From the NCBI RefSeq assembly GCF_036013645.1, contig NZ_CP107869.1:8122001-8186000 (forward strand): a DNA stretch of 64,000 bases. The letters run 5' to 3'. This stretch comes from Streptomyces sp. NBC_00490. Lineage in GTDB: Bacteria > Actinomycetota > Actinomycetes > Streptomycetales > Streptomycetaceae. The translations under genes and the position numbers were made by a program. Under the pieces are notes generated by a model. That model ran no database searches. It was not told where the DNA came from and saw nothing but the letters and a program-made list of their open reading frames with translations. Of the stretch, positions 34,408 through 43,617 are shown in pieces; the first letter of the stretch is position 1; each line of letters starts with the position of its first letter.

Positions 34408-36018
34408 GTGGGTGATGTGTTCCTCCAGGACCTGTGGTTCCACCAGGTCGAAGGCGTAGTGATCGAAAACGCAGTGGTCGACGGCGAGTTGGTGGTCGTG
34501 CGGGCCCGCGCATCAGCGGAGCGGGCCGCATGTCCCGCCTGCGGGACGGTGTCGGGCCGGGTGCACAGCCGATACGTGCGCCGCCTTGCCGATACTGCGG
34601 TCGCCGGGCGTCCCGTGTTGATCGAGTTACAGGTCCGGCGGTTCCGCTGCCGTGACCGCGCCTGCCGGCAGGCCACGTTCGTCGAGCAGGTCGACGGACT
34701 CACGTTCCGGCATGGGAGGCGAAGCTCCGGGCTGCAGACGGTGCTGCAACAGGTAGGGATGACGCTGGCGGGCCGGGCCGGCGCCCGCTTGGCGAACACG
34801 CTCGCGGTCCGGGCGAGCCGGTCGACGCTCCTGCGGCTGATACGCCGTCTGCCGGAGCCCGAAGTGCACACGCCACGGGTGCTCGGGGTGGACGAGTTCG
34901 CTCTGCGCAAGGGACACAACTACGGCACGATCCTGGTGGACATCGACACGCGCCGTCCCATCGATCTGCTGCCCGACCGGGCCACCGCGACGGTGGCCGC
35001 CTGGCTCGCCGACCACCCCGGCGTCGAGGTGATCTGCCGTGACCGGTCCACCGCATACGCCGAGGCCGGACGACTCGGCGCCCCGGACGCGATTCACGTC
35101 GCGGACCGGTGGCACATCTGGAAAAACCTGGCGGAGGCCGTCGAGAAGACGGTCATCCAGCACCGCGCCCTGCTGCGCGAGCCGGAGAACACTGCCCCGG
35201 TCCGCGCCGCCGAGCCCCTGGAGAGCCCGGAGCTTGCGCCGCCTTCCCCGGATGAACCACGGCAGTCGGGCCGTCTGTCCGACCGGGTGCGCGAGCAGCA
35301 TGCGGCCGTCCACGCCCTGCTGGATGAGGGGCTCGGCCTGCGGCCGATCGCCCGCCGACTGGGCCTGGCCCGCAACACCGTCCGTCGCCTCGCCAATGCG
35401 GCCACCGCGGACGAGCTCCTGGTCGGACGGTGGACCGGCCGGACCAGCATCCTCGACCCCTACAAACCCTTCCTGCATCAGCGGTGGTCGGAGGGCTGCA
35501 CCGTTGCCCGCCGCCTGTTCGAGGAAGTCCGCGAGCGCGGCTATCCCGGCGGCGAGAGCGTGGTGAAGAGGTACGTCCAACGGCTCCGCGAAGCCTTCCC
35601 ACACGACGATCCGCCCCGCAAAGCGCCGTCCGTGCGCGACGTGACCAGCTGGATCACCCGCCACCCCGACCGCCTCCACGACGACCAGGCCCAGCAGCTC
35701 AAGCAGATTCTCGCCCGCTGCCCCGCCCTTGACCGAACCGCCGAACACGTCCGGGCCTTCGCCGAGTTGATGAACGACCGTCGGGGCCAGGACCTCGGTC
35801 AGTGGATGGATGGCGTGCAGGCTGACGACGTGCCCGCCCTGCACGGCTTCGTCAACGGCCTCGGCCAGGACCTCGACGCCGTCGTCGCCGGGCTCAGCCT
35901 CCGCTACAGCTCCGGCGCCGTCGAAGGCCACAACAACAAAATCAAGATGATCAAGCGGCAGATGTTCGGCCGCGCCAACTTCGACCTGCTCCGCAAGCGG
36001 GTCCTCCTCGCGGCGTGA
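34408..36018 (+). CDS. ISL3-family transposase
   Basis: A 536-residue transposase, full length for the family. The N-terminal zinc-finger part has CPACG (around residue 42) and a later CRDRAC. The DDE core is visible as LGVDEFALRKGHNYGT (first Asp near residue 171), VICRDRSTAYAEA (second Asp) and the final SSGAVEGHNNKIKMIKRQ with the Glu. A helix-turn-helix insert lies in the middle (GLRPIARRLGLARNTVRRL). GTG 34408 lies just inside the left repeat. The gene appears intact, so the element may be active. Confidence 0.9.
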   Translation: MGDVFLQDLWFHQVEGVVIENAVVDGELVVVRARASAERAACPACGTVSGRVHSRYVRRLADTAVAGRPVLIELQVRRFRCRDRACRQATFVEQVDGLTFRHGRRSSGLQTVLQQVGMTLAGRAGARLANTLAVRASRSTLLRLIRRLPEPEVHTPRVLGVDEFALRKGHNYGTILVDIDTRRPIDLLPDRATATVAAWLADHPGVEVICRDRSTAYAEAGRLGAPDAIHVADRWHIWKNLAEAVEKTVIQHRALLREPENTAPVRAAEPLESPELAPPSPDEPRQSGRLSDRVREQHAAVHALLDEGLGLRPIARRLGLARNTVRRLANAATADELLVGRWTGRTSILDPYKPFLHQRWSEGCTVARRLFEEVRERGYPGGESVVKRYVQRLREAFPHDDPPRKAPSVRDVTSWITRHPDRLHDDQAQQLKQILARCPALDRTAEHVRAFAELMNDRRGQDLGQWMDGVQADDVPALHGFVNGLGQDLDAVVAGLSLRYSSGAVEGHNNKIKMIKRQMFGRANFDLLRKRVLLAA

Positions 36019-36026
36019 GGCCGTTC

Positions 36027-36083
36027 ATGATCGCGCTTGTGGTGACCCTCCGTGGCCCCGGCACTAAAAGTGATCCAGAACCA
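36027..36083. repeat. IS right inverted repeat
   Basis: Begins ATGATCGCGCTTGTGGTGAC nine bases after the transposase stop and ends CCAGAACCA. It pairs exactly with 34343-34399. Confidence 0.85.
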
Positions 36084-36243
36084 CGATTCACCCGTCGCCG
36101 ACACTCACGGCCGGGGCATTTTCTCAGGGTGTAGTCGGCCCGCCGGGACCGGTGGGCGGGAGGTCCAAGTTGGCGAGCTGAAGTCACGCCCGCCGGTGGC
36201 GCGATCTGCTCCACCCCGATACCTAGCCCTCTTCGCGAAGTGA

Positions 36244-37104
36244 TCAGACCTTGGTCTTGCGCCACGGCGCGGCGGGGTCCGAGAGCGTGTCGAGGATCAG
36301 CTCGCACCAGGTCACTGCAGCATTGACCGTCAGGCGGGCATGACGCACTCCAAGCCCAGACGGTGCGCTCGCCTGACCGTGACCGCTGCCGAAGCCCTGG
36401 TTGCGCAGTTCGGCGACGCCGACTGCGATGTTCACCGAGCCCGAAAGGATTCTCTTCACGGCCTTGCTGCCGTCGGGCCCATCAGGAGCCGAGCCAGCGT
36501 CGAGCTTCAGCGCATTCTGGACCGTGCTGATCAGGGCTGGGAGCGCCGCCTTCCGGTCGACCTCGATGTTCAGCTCCCCAAGAGCGGTCTTCGCCGTTGC
36601 CTCGATGAGCTGCTTGGCCGCGGCGATGGCCCCATGGGGATCGGTGGTCAGGTCCCTCCGAATGCGCTCCAACTCAATCGTGATGCCGGAGGCGTCGCTC
36701 AGGGTGCTGAGGTCGCGGACCAGCACTGGCGGGTTGGACCAGGAGATCCTCCCCTCCTTATCGAGAGTGCAGCCGTCCCGCTCCAAGCGGACCCTGATGT
36801 CGTCAAGCCACTTCGGAGTTCCCTGATCGTCCGGGTTTCGGTACGCGCGGATGAAGTCCTCGAAGACCAGGAGTACACGTCGAACCTGGTTCGGATCCGA
36901 CCAGTCCACGCCCTCCGCGTAGAGCATGAATTCAGTCCGCCGCTGGCCTGAGTCCTGGTACTTCAGCTCATCTGGCGGGATGGGCGCGAATCCGTGGTCC
37001 TCCCACAGTTCGGCGACAATCCGGACGGTCAGGTCCGTGGCCAGAGAGCGGAAGGCGTTGCGGGTCGCCGGGCTCACCAGCTCCCGCCGTGCGGTGACGG
37101 TCAT
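36244..37104 (-). CDS. Abortive infection protein (Abi_C family)
   Basis: A 286-residue protein. ATG 37104 is chosen because TVTARRELVSPATRNAFRSL starts the recognisable domain; no strong ribosome site is present. The C-terminal half matches the abortive-infection C-terminal domain: DPHGAIAAAKQLIEATAKTA, LPALISTVQNALKLD, then ILSGSVNIAVGVAELRNQGF and GSGHG, and a last helix with VNAAVTWCELILDTL. Arg234 and His242 form the RN...HG signature of these HEPN-related domains. Expected role: growth arrest on phage infection. It lies alone between the IS and a DUF317-like gene. Confidence 0.8.
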   Translation of the reverse strand: MTVTARRELVSPATRNAFRSLATDLTVRIVAELWEDHGFAPIPPDELKYQDSGQRRTEFMLYAEGVDWSDPNQVRRVLLVFEDFIRAYRNPDDQGTPKWLDDIRVRLERDGCTLDKEGRISWSNPPVLVRDLSTLSDASGITIELERIRRDLTTDPHGAIAAAKQLIEATAKTALGELNIEVDRKAALPALISTVQNALKLDAGSAPDGPDGSKAVKRILSGSVNIAVGVAELRNQGFGSGHGQASAPSGLGVRHARLTVNAAVTWCELILDTLSDPAAPWRKTKV

Positions 37105-37394
37105 GGTCTGAAGATAGGAGCAGACCCTGACACCGTCACTGTCTTTTCCCAAGGTGACGTCTGATCCATGCCGCGCCCGTCTAACCAACCAGTCTCTGGT
37201 TGCGGCTGATCGGCCACTGGGTGGCCGTTGGTCGTGAACTTCGGCCACGGAATCTGAGATCCCACACGAGGTGGTGATCGGGCAGTTCACCGGGGGCAGA
37301 CAGGAAAGATCCCGGAAAGACTGGCCAACGAGTGCGAGGGCATGTCAACGTAGACGACCTTGCAAGAAACCCCAGGTCAGAGAGGTGATTGCCC

Positions 37395-37748
37395 GTGACT
37401 GTAGCCCCTTCGGGCCCTGGTTTCTCCACCACCGTCGAAGCCCTGCGACTGCGGGAGTGGCAGCTCGGCCCCGGTCAGCCGACCTTGGTCATGGACCAGT
37501 TCTCCGCCGAGGACTTCCACCTGATCGTCGATGACCGCGCGGACGTGCACGTCAGCAGCAAGGACGGCAGGTTCTACCTCGGCTGGTTCCCGCTCGGCCG
37601 CCCCGACACGGACGGCGAGGGATGGAAGATCGCCGTCACCGGCACCGCCAAGGTCCGCGGCTACCACCTGTCGTTCGATACCGAGACGCCGGCCGACATT
37701 GTTGCCGCCGCCGTAGCGCGCGTGCTGGAGACCTCACGCCGCCTCTGA
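37395..37748 (+). CDS. DUF317-like half-domain protein
   Basis: A 117-residue protein. GTG 37395 has GAGG nine bases upstream; an in-frame TTG (37389) is too close to that site. LREWQLGPGQPTLVMDQFSA, then VHVSSKDGRFYLGWFPLGRP and WKIAVTGTAKVRGYHLSFDT, ending in a helix VAAAVARVLE, correspond to one DUF317 repeat. Gene cluster with two further genes of this kind. Confidence 0.75.
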   Translation: MTVAPSGPGFSTTVEALRLREWQLGPGQPTLVMDQFSAEDFHLIVDDRADVHVSSKDGRFYLGWFPLGRPDTDGEGWKIAVTGTAKVRGYHLSFDTETPADIVAAAVARVLETSRRL

Positions 37749-37850
37749 CAGCGCGGACACCGACAGATAATGCCCGCCCTGTGAGCGAGCTGGCCGTCCG
37801 AACGGCGCCCGCTCCACCGCCCCGTTTCCCCGCACCCCAGGAGGCTGTTC

Positions 37851-38141
37851 GTGACGTCCCCGGAGATGACCGTCGGCGATCTCATCGACCTGCTGTCCGG
37901 CTGCGACCCGAATGCTCCGGTCCGCCAGGCCATGAACCCGTTCTTCCCGATGGCCCACCGCTTGGCGCAGGTCCTGCAGTCGGTCGACGAGACCGGCCGG
38001 ACCGTCGTCTACCTCGCTGAAGGGCGTGACGAGGACGCACAGCTCGGACACCTGCCACCGGAGGTCGCCATCGAGCTGACGTGGCAGGGCCCAATTCAGG
38101 CACCCCCGCGCCGCCCCCGCCGCCGCGCCAGCGGCAACTAG
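37851..38141 (+). CDS. Small conserved hypothetical protein
   Basis: A 96-residue protein; GTG 37851 follows AGGAGG by six bases. TVGDLIDLLSGCDPNAPVRQ, then AMNPFFPMAHRLAQVLQSVD and VVYLAEGRDEDAQLGHLPPE form a compact alpha/beta protein, with a basic tail. The layout is common in Streptomyces mobile regions; no function is known to me. Confidence 0.75.
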   Translation: MTSPEMTVGDLIDLLSGCDPNAPVRQAMNPFFPMAHRLAQVLQSVDETGRTVVYLAEGRDEDAQLGHLPPEVAIELTWQGPIQAPPRRPRRRASGN

Positions 38142-38156
38142 ATACGCACCGAGCGC

Positions 38157-38978
38157 TTGGAGGCGCCCCTGTATCCCGACTTCCCACTCGACTCGTCCAC
38201 GCCGCGCGGCGGCCAGCCCGCGTTCTGGGTCGGCCCCCGGCACCTGGCTGGTGACGATGGGCGCCTCTACGACGTCGTCGCCGACACGCTCGCCGGCCTT
38301 GGCTGGACGAGCCTGACGATCGTCCGCGGACGTCATGAGCTGGACGAGGCCCCGGAGGACCGCCAGGTCCTGCGCAGCACCGTCCTGCACATCAGCCCAG
38401 ATGCCCTGCGATGGGCCCAGTGGGGCCTGGCGGACGAGCCGTTCCACCTGGGCGAGCTGCCGATCGCCTGGCAGATCTCCGCCCGCGCCGAGGCGAGCAG
38501 CCCGCTCGCCCAGTGGTCGGCCTACTTCACCCGCGAGGTCCCCGGCGAGGCGGTGGCCGACTTCCTCGTCGCGCTCGACGCAAGCGACCAGCCCACGGTG
38601 CCCCTCGCCGGAGCCGAGCTGGTCCTGGACGCCGTCGCCGCCCACGGATGGTTCCGCGACGTCGACCAGCCCCAGGCGGCAGCGACGGACCCGACGTTCA
38701 CCTCGCACATCAGCCTCGGCGAGGTCCCGCCCCTCATCCAGGACGCCGACCCGCGTGTCCTATCCGCCGAGGACGACGAGACGGGGCCGGCCGGATGGCA
38801 GGCGTGGGCCGAGCCCGCGCTCGGCGCACCGTGTCTGTGGGCGGCATCGTTCGCCGCCAGCGTCCCGCACGATCTCGTCGCCGCCTTCGCCGCCTCCATC
38901 AGTTCGACCGCACCGGTCCTGCGGCGGGTGGTGCCCGAGGCCACCCAGGAGCGCCTTCTGCGCGCGCCGGCCACCTAA
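38157..38978 (+). CDS. DUF317 protein
   Basis: A 273-residue protein with two DUF317 repeats: FWVGPRHLAGDDGRLYDVVA with LGWTSLTI and WQISARAEASSPLAQWSAYF (residues 22-145), and LVLDAVAAHGWFRDVDQPQA with LWAASFAASVPHDLVAAFAA (155-260). TTG 38157 is the only start giving the whole first repeat; the ribosome site is poor. It lies directly after the 96-residue gene. Confidence 0.8.
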   Translation: MEAPLYPDFPLDSSTPRGGQPAFWVGPRHLAGDDGRLYDVVADTLAGLGWTSLTIVRGRHELDEAPEDRQVLRSTVLHISPDALRWAQWGLADEPFHLGELPIAWQISARAEASSPLAQWSAYFTREVPGEAVADFLVALDASDQPTVPLAGAELVLDAVAAHGWFRDVDQPQAAATDPTFTSHISLGEVPPLIQDADPRVLSAEDDETGPAGWQAWAEPALGAPCLWAASFAASVPHDLVAAFAASISSTAPVLRRVVPEATQERLLRAPAT

Positions 38979-39126
38979 CGTCCCGCTCGTATCTCTCGAC
39001 GATCCCAGTCCGGCACCCTCCCAGTTCGGGGTGCCGGACCTTCTTGCTTCCTGGGTGAAGGGCCGTTGGGTCTTCGATGCCCAGGATGGATTGCCGCCCT
39101 GTGACGGAACGATGCAGGATGCGACA

Positions 39127-39464
39127 ATGCTCCCCGGCCCCGGCGCCTTTATGGTCATCGCTCTCATTGCTGCCGTGCCGATCGCGTTGACGGTCCCTTC
39201 ACGCCGCAAGCGCACGGCTGCCCTCGCGGCGCAGTGGCAGGCTTTCCAGCAGCACTGCAGCTCCGGGCAGGGGCAACTCCTTCAGGTGACGCGGGGCTAC
39301 CAGGACGGCCGCCGTGGCTCAAAAGCCGTCGTGACAGTGCGATACCGGGCGGCAGCAGGACGCCTGGTTGGACCTGGCACGTTCCCCAGGGCGCGTACCT
39401 GCTCGTGAACGCCTCCAGCGGCTATGGGTCGCACAGTCACAACCCGAACGTGCTCTACGTATAG
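39127..39464 (+). pseudogene. Small membrane protein broken by frameshifts
   Basis: ATG 39127 (AGGA upstream) opens MLPGPGAFMVIALIAAVPIA, one membrane helix, then basic residues and VTRGYQDGRRGSKAVVTVRY. After about 39350 the protein-like reading moves through a second frame (QDAWLDLA) to a third (HVPQGAYLLVNASSGYGSHS) that stops at 39464. Two small indels are needed to join them. Confidence 0.5.
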
Positions 39465-39513
39465 CCCGGCCAGGTCCGTGCCCTGGGTACCGGGCCGAGC
39501 CGCTCGCGCCGCT

Positions 39514-39567
39514 CAGCGCGTCAGCCAGTGACGCGCTGCTGCCCCCGACCCATGGCGGTCGGAGGCA
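39514..39567. terminator. Two hairpins between convergent genes
   Basis: CAGCGCGTCA (39514-39523) pairs with TGACGCGCTG (39529-39538) around five bases. Overlapping its end, CTGCCCCCGACC pairs with GGTCGGAGGCAG (to about 39567) with one mismatch. Placed between a rightward and a leftward gene, they can act as a bidirectional terminator. Confidence 0.65.
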
Positions 39568-39593
39568 GCAGCGCAGGGGGGCAGGCGGGCAGG

Positions 39594-40286
39594 TCAGCTC
39601 GTTGCCGTGGCCTTGTCGAGGGCCTTGTCGAGGTGGCGGTCGACGAGGGCCGGGGAGCCGGAGACGACCAGCAGCAGGTTGCCGTCGCGGATCGCGGTCT
39701 GCTTGACCACGGTGCTCCGTCCCCCGGCGTTGAACGTCAGGAGCTGGCTCCACTGCTCGTCACCGCCGACGTGGGGTGCGGGCAGCTTCTGCGAGGTCAC
39801 GTCAACCGGGGTGCCGCCCGCGACGACCTGATAGGTCGGGCAGCCGGTCATGGCGTCGAAGATCCGGTCGATGCCGTCGGAGAGCTTCTTCACGCTGTCG
39901 CTGTACAGCTCCTCGGAGATCTCCGAGGAGCTGCCGCCGTAGGTGAAGTCCGCCTTCGCCTTGTGCGGGAAGGCGAGCGTGCCGGCAGTCGCCGCGTCGC
40001 CGCCCAGCTCGCTCAGGGCCGGGCAGCCGATGACGCTGACGTCGTCGTGCTGGGCCGGACGCTCCGGCTTGGGAAGGTAGCCGCTGCCGAGGTCGCGCGG
40101 GTCGAGCAGGCGGGACTCGAGTGCGGCCGAGGAGAGCGCGGTCGGCTTCTGGACGGCGTCGGCCGGCTTTCCCGTACGGGAGGAGGGGGTCTGGTGCTCG
40201 GCCCCGGTGGTGTCGGTGGCGCAGGCGGGCAGGGCGAGGAGGGCGGCGGTGATGCCGAGTGCGGTGGTGGCGACGCGAACGCGCAT
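39594..40286 (-). CDS. Lipoprotein
   Basis: A 230-residue predicted lipoprotein. RVRVATTALGITAALLALPA is followed by CA, so Cys22 is the likely lipidated residue. The mature domain is mixed alpha/beta (LLDPRDLGSGYLPKPERPAQ, FDAMTGCPTYQVVAG, NLLLVVSGSPALVDRHLDKA), with a Cys pair that could form a disulphide. It resembles soluble sensor-type lipoproteins of Streptomyces. ATG 40286. Function unknown. Confidence 0.8.
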   Translation of the reverse strand: MRVRVATTALGITAALLALPACATDTTGAEHQTPSSRTGKPADAVQKPTALSSAALESRLLDPRDLGSGYLPKPERPAQHDDVSVIGCPALSELGGDAATAGTLAFPHKAKADFTYGGSSSEISEELYSDSVKKLSDGIDRIFDAMTGCPTYQVVAGGTPVDVTSQKLPAPHVGGDEQWSQLLTFNAGGRSTVVKQTAIRDGNLLLVVSGSPALVDRHLDKALDKATATS

Positions 40287-40365
40287 GACGGAACTGACCC
40301 CTTGGTGCTAGGCGACGGGTGGTCAGTGCGGGCCTGCGGGCCCGGTGGGGTCGTAGGAGTGGTGG

Positions 40366-40809
40366 TCAGTGCCCGAGGTGGCGCAGGCAGTCCTCGAACG
40401 TGGCGTGCGTCGCGTCCGCCGGTCCGGAGTGCCGGTTGTACCAGGCGGTGTCGATGCGGGTCTCCTGCTGCTGGTGGCCTGCCCGGCAGCGCAGCCAGAT
40501 CTCGCCACGGGTGGAGAGGATGAGCCAGTCCCGGTATGCGCCGCACTCGGTGCAGGCGGCCATCTCGCCTTCGAGAACGAGGGGTTGCTTCCACGGCATC
40601 ATCTTGCCGTCGACCTGGTCGTGGCTCGGCACGCGCAGTTCCGGCGGGAGGAAGTCGTCCACGACGGCGGCCGGCTCGGCGGGCTCCGGCTCAGGTGCCG
40701 GCACTCCGAAGCCGGGCGGGACCTGGCCCTGCAGCCGTGCATGTAGCTCGGCGAACTGCCTCTGAGCTTCGCTCGGCTCCTCGGCCCGGCGGCGTATCCG
40801 GTGAAACAC
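40366..40809 (-). CDS. Hypothetical protein with C-terminal zinc-ribbon-like motif
   Basis: A 147-residue protein. GTG 40809 is preceded at eight bases by AAAGGAGG, a near-perfect ribosome site, so I prefer it to ATG 40854. Sequence: basic N-terminus, Pro/Glu linker, then ACTECGAYRDWLILSTRGEI and WLRCRAGH, a Cys-Cys...Cys-His group that could bind zinc. The final residues are helical (ATFEDCLRHLGH). No known family. Confidence 0.75.
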   Translation of the reverse strand: MFHRIRRRAEEPSEAQRQFAELHARLQGQVPPGFGVPAPEPEPAEPAAVVDDFLPPELRVPSHDQVDGKMMPWKQPLVLEGEMAACTECGAYRDWLILSTRGEIWLRCRAGHQQQETRIDTAWYNRHSGPADATHATFEDCLRHLGH

Positions 40810-41251
40810 CCTGGTGTCCTCCTTTACCTCGTCACCTCGTCTTGCGCGCTTCATGATCGTGCCCCACGTCTCCGGCGGTTTCAATTCACAAAGTCCACAG
40901 TCACCTCCGGCCAGGTCGGCAGGGGTACTCGGGCTTCTCGGCTGCCCATATGACGAGTTGGCCACGATGCGTGTCTTGGTACGGAGCGGCGGCGGTGCAA
41001 CGGTGTGCCCGATCACGCGTCATCGTTTCCCCCGAGCGCTCAACTTCGCGACGCCTACTGGCTCGATTCGCCTCACCTGCACCATGCCCGTCCGTCCTGC
41101 GGGTGCACGGATGCCGACGGCATCCGCATCGGATCTGGTCGCCACCGAGGTTCGATGTGGCGTACGACCATGCCGTGGATTGCGGGCGGAACGGTGGCGC
41201 TGTCCCTTCTCTCGGTGATGCGCTGAGGCCGCGTGCCGGCATCCAGCGGCC
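40810..41251. other. Gene-poor gap downstream of the relaxase
   Basis: About 440 bases without a convincing gene. A short inverted repeat AGGCCGC / GCGGCCT (41226-41252) abuts the relaxase stop and may end that transcript. The only candidate gene is the 40-codon ORF listed separately. Confidence 0.5.
40901..41023 (-). CDS. Possible 40-residue small protein
   Basis: ATG 41023 is preceded by GGGGGAA at about four bases. The product TRDRAHRCTAAAPYQDTHRG continues to a basic end. It has two Cys and no recognisable fold. Listed only because of the ribosome site and position in the mobilisation transcript. Confidence 0.3.
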   Translation of the reverse strand: MTRDRAHRCTAAAPYQDTHRGQLVIWAAEKPEYPCRPGRR

Positions 41252-42994
41252 TTACCGGGCCTTACGTGATGTGTCCTCTCCGCTGCGCTGCCTGCCGGGC
41301 GCGGAGCGCCCGGTGGTCGTCCCGCGCGTTGCGGACCGGCGCCCTGCGGTGCTGGTCTCGGGCAGGTGGGAGGCGTCGGCGGGAAGGTCGGCGGTCCGCC
41401 GCATCCGCCACACGAGCACGTCGCTGACGGAGTCCGCGGTGCCGAGTTCGCGGCGGCCGGCGACGTCGGACAGAAGGACGGGCGTGTCGTGGCCGGCGGC
41501 TTCGGCTTCCGCGAGGGTCGCCGCCAGGGCGTACCAGCCGGGCTCGGCGAGGATCTGCTCGGCCAGCTCCGGCAGCGCCTCGCGCAGCAGCACGGTCTGC
41601 CGCTGGAGCATCGGTCGGCTCAGGCGTCGGCCGCGCTGGTAGAGCACGCCCAGGGGCTGGGCGGCGGCGGCCTGGTAGGCGGTGCGCAGGTGCGTGGCGG
41701 CCCGGGTAGCGGCCTCGGCCTGCTGGGCGTGTCCTTTCCTGGCGTGCCAGTGCGCGGCGGCAGTGATGAGGAAGAACAGCATGTCGATGGCCATGGCCGT
41801 GGTGGCTCCGTCCTCGCCGCGGCCGAGGGCCGGGCCGCCTTGAACGAGGTCGCGGGCGGCCTGCCGCAGGGCTCGATCGTTCCCGCGCACGGCGCGGACG
41901 TGAGCGCGCGAGGCCCGTTCGAAAGCCGTTGCAGCGTCGCGCAGTTCGCGGCGGGTGTGGGCGGCGGAGGTCTTCGCGAGGGCATCCAGGACCTCGCCGG
42001 CTGCTGCGATGTGGGCGGCGGCGACCGCGTCCTCGCCGTGCTCGACGACGAGCACGGCCTGCCACACGGCCGAGGCCGTCCCGCGGCGTGCGGCGGCCGG
42101 ACTGCCCGGCCCCGTACGGATCGCATCCTCTCGCCGGGCAGCCGGAACGTCCTGCGCGTCACCGGCCCAGCGCTCGCGGATGCGGGGCAGCGACAGGTCG
42201 GGGGCCAGGCGCGCGCCGGGGTAGAACACCGGCTCGCCGTCCTTGTTCAGGTCATCGGGCAGGGCGACCTTGTATCCGAGAAGGTCGCCAGAGGGAGCGG
42301 CGCGCTTGCGGATCAGGAGGCCGGCGGCGGCGAGCCGGTCGAAGAACTCCTCGTCGCTCCTCGCGCCGGCCACCGCCCGTCGTACGGTTTCGCGCAGTTC
42401 CTCGCGGGCGGTGCGCTCGCGACCCTGCCGCTCGGCTTTGTGGCGTTCGGCGCTGGTGGGCCGTTGGGCTGCGGTGCCGTCGCCGGGTGCGACCTGGTGG
42501 AGGCCGAGTTCCTTCTCGATGAGCCGGGCTTCTGCCTGGGCGCGGGCGCCGGAGCGGTAGTCGTCGGGGCGGTGGCCGTCCTCGGTGACGAGGGTGGCGA
42601 CGATGTGGATGTGGTCGTCGGCGTGGCGTACAGCGGCCCAGCGGCAGCCGGGCTGTCCGTCGCCGGGGTCGATGCCGGTGGCGGCGACGATGCGGCGGGC
42701 GATGTCGGCCCACTCCTCGTCGGACAGGATCCGGTCGCCGGGGTCGGCGCGTACGGAGGTGTGCCACACGTGCTTGGCCGGGCGGGCGTGCTTGGCGAGG
42801 GCCATCACGGGCTGGTCCAGGAGCTGCTGGAGGTCTGTGAGGGTGGCGCTCGGGTCGCGGCCGGGGTCGGGGGACATGCCGTCGAAGGAGGCGACGAGAT
42901 GGGGGTCGGTGTGATCCTCGTACTTGCCGGTCTCGTAGAGGTAGTAGAGGAGACCTCTGGTGTCCGACCCGGACGGGTTGACGCTGGGGATCAT
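41252..42994 (-). CDS. Conjugative relaxase
   Basis: A 580-residue relaxase that nicks one strand at oriT and pilots it into the recipient. ATG 42994 overlaps the MobC stop (ATGA). The N-terminal domain has candidate catalytic tyrosines in LLYYLYETGKY (residues 15-25), a motif-II-like WHTS (77-80) and the metal-binding HxH in DDHIHIVATL (His128 and His130). The C-terminal 380 residues are helical and Ala/Arg-rich with no helicase motif. A relative without the HxH lies at the left window edge. Confidence 0.9.
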   Translation of the reverse strand: MIPSVNPSGSDTRGLLYYLYETGKYEDHTDPHLVASFDGMSPDPGRDPSATLTDLQQLLDQPVMALAKHARPAKHVWHTSVRADPGDRILSDEEWADIARRIVAATGIDPGDGQPGCRWAAVRHADDHIHIVATLVTEDGHRPDDYRSGARAQAEARLIEKELGLHQVAPGDGTAAQRPTSAERHKAERQGRERTAREELRETVRRAVAGARSDEEFFDRLAAAGLLIRKRAAPSGDLLGYKVALPDDLNKDGEPVFYPGARLAPDLSLPRIRERWAGDAQDVPAARREDAIRTGPGSPAAARRGTASAVWQAVLVVEHGEDAVAAAHIAAAGEVLDALAKTSAAHTRRELRDAATAFERASRAHVRAVRGNDRALRQAARDLVQGGPALGRGEDGATTAMAIDMLFFLITAAAHWHARKGHAQQAEAATRAATHLRTAYQAAAAQPLGVLYQRGRRLSRPMLQRQTVLLREALPELAEQILAEPGWYALAATLAEAEAAGHDTPVLLSDVAGRRELGTADSVSDVLVWRMRRTADLPADASHLPETSTAGRRSATRGTTTGRSAPGRQRSGEDTSRKAR

Positions 42995-43617
42995 GAGCCG
43001 TGGTGCTCGATCAGCCGTGTGGCGGCTTCGTGGGCGGTGTCGGCAGCACGCCGTACGGCGGCGACGGCCGCTTCGAGTTGAGGAACGTCTGCACCGGAGT
43101 TGAGCGCCTTGACTGCCTGGTTGAGATTGCTGCCGGCCCAGCCGAGCCGACGTCGGCTGTCGAACAGGGCTGTGATGACTTCGCGTTCGTCGGCGATCTC
43201 GGCGCTGGTGCGGTTGACGTCGCGGGCGGCGGCGAGCGCGGAGCGGGCGAGGAACCCGGCGACGGACAGATTGCACTGGGCGGCGGCGGACTTGATCATG
43301 GCGAACTCATCATCATTGAAACGTGTGTTGGGCTGGTGGAGGCGCTTCTTCTCGGGCGACTGGCGCGGACGCTGACGGGCGCGAGGAGCGCGCTGTCGGC
43401 GTACACGCGGCTCAGTCTGCTTCTCCTCCTGCCCTGGCTTCGATCCGCCCCCGGTCGAAGCCTCAAGGACCTGCGCCCCCCGGTGCAGGTCCTCTCCCGC
43501 TCCCGAGGGGGCGGGTTCGGCGGAAGCTACGCTTCCGCCCCAACTTGCTCGCCTCGAGACCGAGCTGGAGTCGGGATCAGGTTCCGGGGTGGTGCCGTTC
43601 TTGCGTGCGTTCGTCAT
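42991..43617 (-). CDS. MobC-type mobilisation accessory protein
   Basis: A 208-residue protein. ATG 43617 overlaps the preceding stop. The first 100 residues are polar and disordered. Residues 110-205 form the MobC/ribbon-helix-helix-like domain: TRFNDDEFAMIKSAAAQCNL, SVAGFLARSALAAARDV and LGWAGSNLNQAVKALNSGAD. Such proteins bind oriT and load the relaxase encoded next. oriT probably lies near this block; the hairpin at 43872-43898 is one candidate. Confidence 0.85.
   Translation of the reverse strand: MTNARKNGTTPEPDPDSSSVSRRASWGGSVASAEPAPSGAGEDLHRGAQVLEASTGGGSKPGQEEKQTEPRVRRQRAPRARQRPRQSPEKKRLHQPNTRFNDDEFAMIKSAAAQCNLSVAGFLARSALAAARDVNRTSAEIADEREVITALFDSRRRLGWAGSNLNQAVKALNSGADVPQLEAAVAAVRRAADTAHEAATRLIEHHGS

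Larger units (their letters stand above)
34343..36083. mobile_element. ISL3-family insertion sequence
   Basis: About 1.74 kb bounded by perfect inverted repeats of 57 bp (34343-34399 and 36027-36083), with weaker similarity a little further out on both sides, so the exact ends may be up to 20 bases outside. One transposase gene fills it. ISL3 elements usually make 8-bp target duplications; I cannot identify one, which may mean rearrangement after insertion. Confidence 0.85.

Noticed and set aside
34324..36102. An 8-bp target duplication for the ISL3 element
   Set aside because: Flanks TCTCACTT and ACTCACGG share only CTCAC in the middle; not enough to call, and the exact IS ends are uncertain.
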